Shown here one piece after another: positions 57,643-64,000 of a DNA stretch of 64,000 bases. The notes beneath the pieces were generated by a model that searched no databases, had not been told where the DNA came from, and was given only the letters and a program-made list of their open reading frames with translations. Position numbers and translations under genes: made by a program. This DNA comes from Methylomicrobium sp. wino1 (GTDB lineage Bacteria; Pseudomonadota; Gammaproteobacteria; Methylococcales; Methylomonadaceae): assembly GCF_003932755.1 (NCBI RefSeq), contig NZ_CP024202.1, positions 2,914,001 to 2,978,000 of the forward strand, read 5' to 3'. How positions within the stretch are numbered: the stretch's first letter is position 1; each line of letters begins with the position of its first letter.

Positions 57643-57817
57643 CCTAAATTCGGCAGTTTAACCATGAAGTACATGAAGTTAATAATGCCTTTCAAGAGGT
57701 TATCCATAAATTTTGATTCACCTTTCCGGAGAGCAAAGTTGTTTTGCAAAGGCTCGGCAACCTATTGAATTAACTTCTTATTCTTCATGATCTTCATGGT
57801 GATATGCTTTTTCTAGG
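57643..57817 (+). repeat. Dispersed repeat B, copy 6
   Basis: Complete copy (CCTAAATTCGGCAGTTTAACC to TTTTTCTAGG) with a more divergent middle, in the gene-free stretch before the membrane-fused synthase gene. Confidence 0.78.
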
Positions 57818-58274
57818 TTAATAACTTTGAGCCATTGGGTTCTAATTAATTGTGCAAAATACCGATGGTATCGAGTGATTATTTTAGTTTGATCATGTAG
57901 CCGATACAGTCGGTATCTGAAATCATTGCCGATTGGGCTTTTAAATTAATAGCGCTTTAGCTTTTTTTATGCAAGCGCTATCCGCAATTTTGTTAGGGTT
58001 ATTATAAAGAATCAAAGTATGAACCAGGGTTCTGCCTGGACTGGGTGCTATAAAATATTATATAAAATCAATAGTTTATAATTTATTGTATGCAAAGGAA
58101 TAAGTTTTTTAATCGAGGGCTTGAAAAAATGTGAAATCGGTCATAGTATCCTACTCTTACAGTCAAGAAATACCCGTCCGGCACGCCTAAAAGCCTGTCG
58201 ATAGTCATTATAAATAGAGGTTAACCCAAGTCAGAACGAAATTTTCATCGTAAATTAGTTATTTAGGGGGGCGT

Positions 58275-60521
58275 ATGGACATTACACATCAAAATGAAAT
58301 CAGACGCGACAATTTTCCTATCTTATTGTTCGCGTTGACGTTATTCAGCAGTGCTTCTTTAATGTTTGTTTTACAACCAATGTTTGGGAAAGCGCTTTTG
58401 CCTTTATTAGGCGGCTCTGCATCCGTATGGAATACCTGTATGGTGTTTTATCAGAGCATACTTTTTCTGGGTTATCTCTATGCCCATTTTCTCTCCACTC
58501 GCTTTGGTTATCGAAAGCATCTTGCCATCCACCTTTCGATACTACTTATCAGTCTTTATTTTCTTCCGGTAAGCATACCAGAGGGTAGCAGACCGCCCAG
58601 TTCGGAAAATCCTAGTATTTGGTTGCTGTCTACCTTATTCGTGTCAATAGGGTTGCCGTTTTTCGTATTATCGACTAACTCGCCTTTATTGCAAAAGTGG
58701 TTCTCAAAGATTGGTCATCAAACCAGTAGCGATCCTTACTATCTTTCGATTGCCAGTAATACCGGTAGCTTGATCGCGTTACTGAGCTATCCTTTTTTAC
58801 TAGAACCCTCCATCGGTATTAGCCAGCAACAGCAGTATTGGAGTGCGGTATTTCTTGTGCTAATAGGCTTGATTTCATTGTGTATGCTAATTCTAAAACA
58901 GCAGCATTTTCATCCTGCAGTCAATAAGGCATCACGGGGCAATCTAGTGGAAAGGCCCGAACTGAAATTACAACTGCAATGGTTATTGTTGGCGTTTGTG
59001 CCATCCAGTTTATTATTGGGGACGACTAATTTCATCAGTATAGATATCGCCACAGTGCCATTGTTATGGGTTATTCCTTTAGCCTTGTATTTGTTCTCAT
59101 TCATTCTGGTCTTTTCCGGCTACGGTGCGGCAATTCATAAGAAAATATTATTGATACAGCCTTGGGTTGTTGCCCCCTTTTTGATTTATTATTTTTCGAA
59201 TCAAAAGCTTGCATATTTTTCAGTCGAATTAGTTATTCATTTAATAGTTTTCTTTTTATCCATCATGGTGTGTCATGGCGAGTTAGCCAAGAAACGCCCT
59301 TCGACAGACTATCTGACTCAGTACTATTTGATCATGTCCTTCGGCGGCATGCTCGGCGGTATCTTCAATAGCTTTATCGCGCCATTTATATTCAGCTCGA
59401 TTTACGAATATCCACTCATGATCGTTTGCGCATTGCTGTTGAACCCGATCAATGGCATTGGTCTCTATATTAAAGAGCATCTGGCGAAAATTATCTTTAG
59501 CGCTTACTTCGTCACGTTCGCGGTCATTTTATCGATCAGTGTCAATCAGCTAGACGATGCATTCCTCATCAGTTTTGCGATCATAGCTTTAATGGGCGCA
59601 GCTTACTTCTTGTTTAAAAAAAATTCCTTATATTTTCCTTTGGTTGGGCTGTTGGTGCTGTCCTGTGCGGCGCCGGAAAAACATCAGGGTGGAGACCAGC
59701 TCTTGCATCAAAGCCGAAATTTTTATGGCGTATTGTCGGTCAAGAAAATTTCGGGTCTCAATGTCGACAATAATATGCACACATTGCATGAAATTTATAG
59801 CGGCACAACCCGGCATGGCTTGCAGTTGTTGAACGATGTCAATAGACAATGCACTCCGAACGGCTATTACAGCCCGCAAGGACCTTTAGGTTCCATTTTT
59901 GCGAATTACAATAACCGAAATAACGCTTGGAAGATCGGCGTTGTCGGTCTTGGGGCTGGAGAAATGGCCGGTTACGCCAAAGCATCACAGCACTGGACAT
60001 TTTTCGAGCTCGATCCGGCCGTTGTGCAGATTGCCACCAATCCCGAGTATTTTACTTACTTAACGGATTGTATCAGCGGTTACGATATTCAAATAGGGGA
60101 TGCCAGAATAACATTGGAAAATCAACCGAATCCTTTCGACTTACTTGTTATCGACGCGTTTACTTCGGATTCGATACCGACCCATTTGCTCACCAAGGAA
60201 GCTTTGGAGTTGTATTTTTCCAGACTGGAAAATCACGGCTTGTTGGTTTTTCACATCTCCAATCGTTATCTGGAATTAAAAAAGGTACTATCGGATCATG
60301 CGGAAAAGTTAGGATTGACTCTGTTGCTGCAAGAATTCAGGCCTGAGCAAAATATTCCTTTTGTTTATCGCTCAGATTGGGCCATTCTGGCTCGAAAAGA
60401 AGCGGATCTCATGCCTTTGGTCAATGCCGACTTGCAGAATAATTGGCAAAAAGTACCCCATTACGCCGATGCTCGTTCATGGACGGACGATTTCACTAGC
60501 ATCATGAGTGTTTGGAAATAA
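58275..60521 (+). CDS. Membrane-fused spermidine synthase-like protein
   Basis: 748 residues. The first 450 or so form many membrane helices (FALTLFSSASLMFVLQPMFGKALLPL, SVWNTCMVFYQS and others), similar to the transporter-like half of fused polyamine synthases. The C-terminal third is a spermidine synthase/methyltransferase fold: GVVGLGAGEMAGY at about residue 555, FELDPAVVQIA, then VIDAFTSDSIPTHLLT. These proteins are widespread in proteobacteria but their substrates are unproven; the Asp-x-Asp details of true aminopropyltransferases are not obvious. ATG 58275 follows AGGGGGG. Upstream is a 700-base gene-free stretch. Confidence 0.87.
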   Translation: MDITHQNEIRRDNFPILLFALTLFSSASLMFVLQPMFGKALLPLLGGSASVWNTCMVFYQSILFLGYLYAHFLSTRFGYRKHLAIHLSILLISLYFLPVSIPEGSRPPSSENPSIWLLSTLFVSIGLPFFVLSTNSPLLQKWFSKIGHQTSSDPYYLSIASNTGSLIALLSYPFLLEPSIGISQQQQYWSAVFLVLIGLISLCMLILKQQHFHPAVNKASRGNLVERPELKLQLQWLLLAFVPSSLLLGTTNFISIDIATVPLLWVIPLALYLFSFILVFSGYGAAIHKKILLIQPWVVAPFLIYYFSNQKLAYFSVELVIHLIVFFLSIMVCHGELAKKRPSTDYLTQYYLIMSFGGMLGGIFNSFIAPFIFSSIYEYPLMIVCALLLNPINGIGLYIKEHLAKIIFSAYFVTFAVILSISVNQLDDAFLISFAIIALMGAAYFLFKKNSLYFPLVGLLVLSCAAPEKHQGGDQLLHQSRNFYGVLSVKKISGLNVDNNMHTLHEIYSGTTRHGLQLLNDVNRQCTPNGYYSPQGPLGSIFANYNNRNNAWKIGVVGLGAGEMAGYAKASQHWTFFELDPAVVQIATNPEYFTYLTDCISGYDIQIGDARITLENQPNPFDLLVIDAFTSDSIPTHLLTKEALELYFSRLENHGLLVFHISNRYLELKKVLSDHAEKLGLTLLLQEFRPEQNIPFVYRSDWAILARKEADLMPLVNADLQNNWQKVPHYADARSWTDDFTSIMSVWK

Positions 60522-60588
60522 GGATACGGTAAAAAAATAACTTACCTAAATTTTTCTCACGCCTTGCGCACATCCCTCACAAGCTTAT

Positions 60589-60735
60589 CGTTCCCATGCT
60601 CTGCGTGGGAACGGCAGCTTTAGACGCTCCGCGTCGACAGCACCTGGTCGTTGGATTGAGAAATTGTAGGGAGCGTACTCGTTCTATTGTTTCTATGCGT
60701 CCCGGGATGCATTCCCACGCAGAGCGTAGGAACGA
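60589..60735. repeat. REP-like GTTCCCACGC palindrome, copy 4
   Basis: ATCGTTCCCATGCTCTGCGTGGGAACG at the left, ATTCCCACGCAGAGCGTAGGAACGAT at the right. Ends 30 bases before the ERG2-like gene and is probably in its leader or promoter region. Confidence 0.7.
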
Positions 60736-60771
60736 TGAAACATCCGCCATGCCCGACTAAGGAGAAAGTCA

Positions 60772-61341
60772 GTGAGTTATGTATTCGATATCGATCGTCT
60801 TCATGCCATCGCTCGGCAAGGAATCGGGAAGTCCCACGACGAAATGGTGAAAATAATAGTGGAAGAAACCGCCCGGGCCTATCCCAAACACATCGATTCC
60901 AATCCAAATCGCCGATGGCTATTCAGCTTGACGGCGGGCGCGACCGGTGTGATGACGATACTCCATGCATCTTTTACCGAGTATTTGATCATCTTCGGAA
61001 CGCCGGTGGGTACTGAAGGCTTTTCCGGCCGCTACCGCATGGAGATTCATGATTTTTTTATGGCCGGTGAGGTTTGGACTTACCGGAAAGACCGTTGTGG
61101 CGTGCGCGAAATCGCAGAGCCCGGCGATCATACCATTCTGGAACGGGGTAGCGTCAACGGGTTTAAAATCCCTGAATCGGCTTGGATGTTGGAATATGGT
61201 CGAGGATTCATTCCATCCGCTTTTTCGCTTATTTTAGGCGATGTTGTATTCAGTGCTTTCGATGGGACGACCTTGACCGAGACGGTTTGGATATATGGCA
61301 AAATGGCGTTACGGGAGCTGATTGTCAATCAGAAGTTCTAG
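60772..61341 (+). CDS. ERG2 / sigma-1-receptor-like sterol isomerase homologue
   Basis: 189 residues with clear similarity to fungal ERG2 (sterol C8 isomerase) and the sigma-1 receptor. Seen: ILHASFTEYLIIFGTPVGTEG (in pieces), FSGRYRMEIHDFF, PGDHTILERG, MLEYGRGFIPSAF, GDVVFSAFDG and the end LIVNQKF. The two acidic residues needed by the eukaryotic proteins correspond to D94 and E141. Unlike them it has no N-terminal membrane segment. It would move the sterol ring double bond, for example from position 8. Start GTG at 60772 is supported by AGGAG ten bases upstream. It is followed by the sterol reductase with a 19-base gap, so forms an operon. The reaction is inferred. Confidence 0.88.
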   Translation: MSYVFDIDRLHAIARQGIGKSHDEMVKIIVEETARAYPKHIDSNPNRRWLFSLTAGATGVMTILHASFTEYLIIFGTPVGTEGFSGRYRMEIHDFFMAGEVWTYRKDRCGVREIAEPGDHTILERGSVNGFKIPESAWMLEYGRGFIPSAFSLILGDVVFSAFDGTTLTETVWIYGKMALRELIVNQKF

Positions 61342-61360
61342 TGCTGAAAGAGAGCGGATT

Positions 61361-62644
61361 ATGAGTGAACAAGAATCGAGCGACAATACGGCCGTGGATA
61401 CGGTTCGTCAGAACTACGGTTTCGGCTTTTCCTGGCTTGTGCTCATGATAGCGTTGCCGCCACTTGTCTATTATTTGTGGATTTGCGTCACTTATTACCA
61501 AGGCGAACTGATCTTCCCCAGCGACACGGTGGCTTGGCGGCGATTTTGGTCTTATGTTGAACCGCCGACCTGGCAAGCGGCAGGCCTGTACGCGGCTTGG
61601 TTTTTAGGTCAGGCCGCGTTACAGGTTTGGGCGCCTGGTTCGACGGTTCAAGGCATGAAACTGCCTGACGGCAGTCGGCTCGATTATCGGATGAATGGAA
61701 TATTTTCTTTCCTATTTACCCTGGCCGTGGTGTTCGGTTTGGTAACGATGGGTTGGTTGGACGCCACGGTTTTGTATGATCAACTTGGTCCATTGCTTAG
61801 TCTGGTAAATATTTTTACCTTTGTTTTTGCGGGGTTTCTCTATTTCTGGGGCTTGAACGGTGAGGAATGGGAGCGGCCGACAGGGCGCCCTTTTTATGAC
61901 TATTTCATGGGGACGGCGCTTAACCCAAGGATTGGTTCCCTTGATCTCAAGCTGTTCTGCGAAGCTCGCCCCGGCATGATTTTTTGGTTACTGATGAATC
62001 TTTCCATGGCCGCTAAGCAGCACGAATTGCATGGTACGGTGACGGTTCCAATGTTACTCGTGGTGGGATTTCAGAGTTTTTATCTGATCGACTACTTTAT
62101 TCATGAGGAAGCCGTTCTCACCACTTGGGATATCAAACACGAAAAATTTGGCTGGATGCTTTGTTGGGGTGATCTGGTGTGGCTGCCTTTTACCTACACA
62201 TTACAGGCTCAGTATTTGGTTCATCATACCCATGACCTACCCGCATGGGGGATTGTTGCTATTGTGGCTTTGAACTTGGCCGGTTATGCAATTTTTCGGG
62301 GCGCCAATATCCAGAAGCACCATTTTCGGCGCGATCCAAACCGGTCTGTGTGGGGCAAGCCGGCAGAATATATAAAAACTGCCCAAGGTTCATTATTACT
62401 GACCTCCGGTTGGTGGGGCATGGCTCGTCACATGAATTATTTCGGCGATTTAATGATTGCTCTCTCGTGGTGTTTGCCCGCGGCTTTCGGTAGTCCAATT
62501 CCTTATTTTCATATCGTGTATTTCACCATTTTGCTTCTGCATAGGGAAAAGCGAGATGATGCGATGTGCTTGGCGAAGTACGGCGAAGACTGGTTGCGCT
62601 ACCGGAAGAAGGTACCGTGGCGTATCGTGCCGAAAATTTACTAA
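61361..62644 (+). CDS. Sterol C14-reductase, ERG4/ERG24 family (MaSR1-like)
   Basis: 427 residues from ATG 61361, preceded by AAAGAGAG; the in-frame TTG at 61322 overlaps the ERG2-like gene. Many membrane helices. The C-terminal signature of the family is complete: LLTSGWWGMARHMNYFGDL, PYFHIVYF, LLHREKRDDAMCLAKYGEDW and RIVPKIY at the end. It uses NADPH to reduce the C14-15 double bond of sterols after C14 demethylation. A closely similar enzyme (MaSR1) from Methylomicrobium alcaliphilum has been structurally solved. With the ERG2-like gene it is part of bacterial sterol biosynthesis; squalene cyclisation genes are not in the window. Confidence 0.93.
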   Translation: MSEQESSDNTAVDTVRQNYGFGFSWLVLMIALPPLVYYLWICVTYYQGELIFPSDTVAWRRFWSYVEPPTWQAAGLYAAWFLGQAALQVWAPGSTVQGMKLPDGSRLDYRMNGIFSFLFTLAVVFGLVTMGWLDATVLYDQLGPLLSLVNIFTFVFAGFLYFWGLNGEEWERPTGRPFYDYFMGTALNPRIGSLDLKLFCEARPGMIFWLLMNLSMAAKQHELHGTVTVPMLLVVGFQSFYLIDYFIHEEAVLTTWDIKHEKFGWMLCWGDLVWLPFTYTLQAQYLVHHTHDLPAWGIVAIVALNLAGYAIFRGANIQKHHFRRDPNRSVWGKPAEYIKTAQGSLLLTSGWWGMARHMNYFGDLMIALSWCLPAAFGSPIPYFHIVYFTILLLHREKRDDAMCLAKYGEDWLRYRKKVPWRIVPKIY

Positions 62645-62807
62645 GGATTTCGCTATACAGCCATCGCGGAACAAAATTCGGCGCTCGGGTGACGGCGAAC
62701 GCAATGCCATTAAGTTAAGGACTTTTCCGTTCGCCCTGAGCCCTGTGGCTGCGCTCAGGAGAGCCTTGTCGAAGGGTGAAGACGTCCACTACCATTTTAG
62801 GGTAAAG

Positions 62808-62866
62808 CCTGGGAGCGAGGGCGTCCCGCCCGCACTGAATGCGGCCAGGATGGCCGCATTCCCAGG
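62808..62866. repeat. GC-rich hairpin downstream of the sterol reductase
   Basis: Outer arms CCTGGGA (62808) and TCCCAGG (62866), inner arms GAATGCGGCC (62837-62846) and GGCCGCATTC (62852-62861). Lies between the sterol operon and the gene at the right edge. A CGTTCGCCCTGAG...GTCGAAGGG sequence before it is another common intergenic repeat type. Confidence 0.6.
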
Positions 62867-62907
62867 AAAATGTTTAAGGGTATGAATAATTACAATTGGA
62901 GTGCTCT

Positions 62908-63999
62908 TTATTGTTTGTTAATCGGTAATTGGGCGATTCGATACTCTATTTTGTGCATCATTTTTTGATAGGCAGGGCCCTGTAAACCGCCGTAGAGTCG
63001 ATTAAATTCCTGTTCTGTAAGATATTCGGGTAAGTCGGCCGTTTTCGGAATAATGTCGCGTTCTTGGGCCATGGTCATAAATGTTTGAATTTTTCCGGCT
63101 TGCGAGTGATTTTGCACGGCGAGCTCGCCCATGAGCGTGCCGACCCGGTTGGCGGTCATATCGATGAAAGAAAAACCGCTGCCGCCTTTTGAATCTTCTA
63201 GTTCCTTATATAATCCTATGGCATCGGCCAACGGCGTGCCGGCATAGGCGGCAAGCGTAGCCGAAACTAAATAATGTTTGCTTAAATCGTTGCGTTTATT
63301 GAGAGTAACGGTCCGCCAAATCGGACGATATTGGCTTTTCAAAGAAGGAATAATTTTATTCAGGGTTAAACGGTTGGCATATAACGTTAGCACCAAGATG
63401 ACGGCACGATTTTCCGCGACCGGGTCGCCTTGGCGACTGCGTTCGTTTGCCAATTGAAACAAGGGTTGCGTGAGTTCGGTCAAGCTCAAGTGCCTTTTGG
63501 ACGCGCGCGTTAGCATTACCAAGCGTTGCTGATAAACTTCAATTCGATGCTGTTCTTGCTCAGGTAAAAAAGCGCCGCTGAGTTTAGTCGGTAAATTTTC
63601 ATGCCATTTATAAGTCACGATCATTTGTTTATTGATGAATCCGACCTTTCTGATCATGGCTTGAAGCGCCTGCCAATCGGCATCCGGCAGCATAAGTCTG
63701 TAGATACTTGTGCTTAAGTTATTTGCTATAAATCCCGGAATTTTTAATTGGCCCAGCGATAGGTGGCCGATTTCAGGAAGGCTATGAGTTTGCTTGAGTT
63801 CGAGTGTTAAATTCAAATAATTGCCCAGTGGGTTTGAGGGTAATTTTAAGGTGCTTTTAATGATGGCCCGACCTTGTCTGATTGTTAAGCCGGCAACGCC
63901 GCCTGTATATTGATTGACGAAATAATTGATGGCTAAGTCCAGATCCCTCTGTTCAATGCTTACCCTTGCTATCGTGCCTGTTCTTAGGCGTCGCGGGTC
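62908..63999 (-). CDS. Hypothetical protein, 5' end beyond the window
   Basis: At least 363 residues. The frame is open to the right edge of the window (from 63816 it continues through codons such as NYFVNQYTGGVAG, with no stop), so the start lies outside. The visible part is soluble: an N-terminal region (GGVAGLTIRQGRAIIKSTLKLP) followed by a mostly helical half (EVYQQRLVMLTRASKRHLSLTELTQPL, GSGFSFIDMTANRVGTLMGELAV) and a basic C-terminus. No family known to me. The stop is at 62908-62910, after a repeat-filled gap. Confidence 0.7.
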   Translation of the reverse strand, partial: DPRRLRTGTIARVSIEQRDLDLAINYFVNQYTGGVAGLTIRQGRAIIKSTLKLPSNPLGNYLNLTLELKQTHSLPEIGHLSLGQLKIPGFIANNLSTSIYRLMLPDADWQALQAMIRKVGFINKQMIVTYKWHENLPTKLSGAFLPEQEQHRIEVYQQRLVMLTRASKRHLSLTELTQPLFQLANERSRQGDPVAENRAVILVLTLYANRLTLNKIIPSLKSQYRPIWRTVTLNKRNDLSKHYLVSATLAAYAGTPLADAIGLYKELEDSKGGSGFSFIDMTANRVGTLMGELAVQNHSQAGKIQTFMTMAQERDIIPKTADLPEYLTEQEFNRLYGGLQGPAYQKMMHKIEYRIAQLPINKQ

Positions 64000-64000
64000 G

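Overview
The window looks like chromosomal DNA of a gammaproteobacterial methanotroph of the Methylococcales, most like Methylotuvimicrobium/Methylomicrobium. The strongest pointer is a pair of sterol-modifying genes near the right end: an ERG2/sigma-1-receptor-like protein followed by a membrane sterol C14-reductase of the ERG4/ERG24 family. A reductase of this type from Methylomicrobium alcaliphilum (MaSR1) has a published crystal structure. An NAD-reducing HoxFUYH hydrogenase and an exosortase H locus are compatible with this. The species is inferred; no rRNA or methane oxidation gene is present.

Layout. 0-2.2 kb: end of a ManC/AlgA-type GDP-mannose enzyme and galU (sugar nucleotides for surface polysaccharide). 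2.3-6 kb: a conserved hypothetical gene and two related response regulators, one carrying a degenerate HD-GYP domain. 6.1-10.4 kb: sbcD-sbcC. 10.6-13.3 kb: a hydrogenase maturation protease (hoxW-like), a lipoprotein-like hydrolase, a cobalamin adenosyltransferase and a small membrane protein. 13.6-16 kb: threonine degradation (SDR threonine dehydrogenase and 2-amino-3-ketobutyrate CoA ligase). 16-21 kb: signalling genes (ANTAR response regulator, HisKA_2-type histidine kinase, PAS-GGDEF-EAL protein). 21.1-24.3 kb: a LonB-like protease overlapping a universal stress protein gene. 24.9-31.4 kb: a TetR-OMF-MFP-RND efflux operon. 31.8-33 kb: queD, a DUF1249 gene and a PilZ gene. 33.3-37.2 kb: trpS, dnaB, alr. 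37.6 kb: a truncated pseudo-receiver. 38.2-39.4 kb: exosortase H and its partner membrane protein. 40.4-44.9 kb: two decayed secreted-protein genes, one ending in an IPTL/PEW-CTERM-like sorting signal and the other a transglutaminase/RHS protein. 45-48.8 kb: moeB/thiF, groES-groEL under a CIRCE operator, rof and a host-attachment-family gene. 49.2-54 kb: hoxFUYH. 54.7-62.6 kb: an OmpA-family porin, a diheme cytochrome, a membrane-fused spermidine synthase homologue and the sterol pair. The last gene (62.9 kb onward, minus strand) runs off the window.

The gaps between genes are packed with short non-coding repeats with inverted ends. I see at least ten families, several present two to seven times. 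One has perfect 12-bp ends and an apparent TA target duplication. One copy carries a second element inserted in it. Several copies touch genes: they supply the last codons of hoxW and of the host-attachment gene, sit immediately upstream of start codons, and separate hoxH from hoxFUY. No transposase, CRISPR array, tRNA or rRNA gene was seen.

Main points for a second look: the sterol pair, which lacks the eukaryotic N-terminal anchor on the ERG2-like protein but keeps both key acidic residues; the intact exosortase H next to targets broken by stops and frameshifts; and the repeats that have been captured as gene ends.
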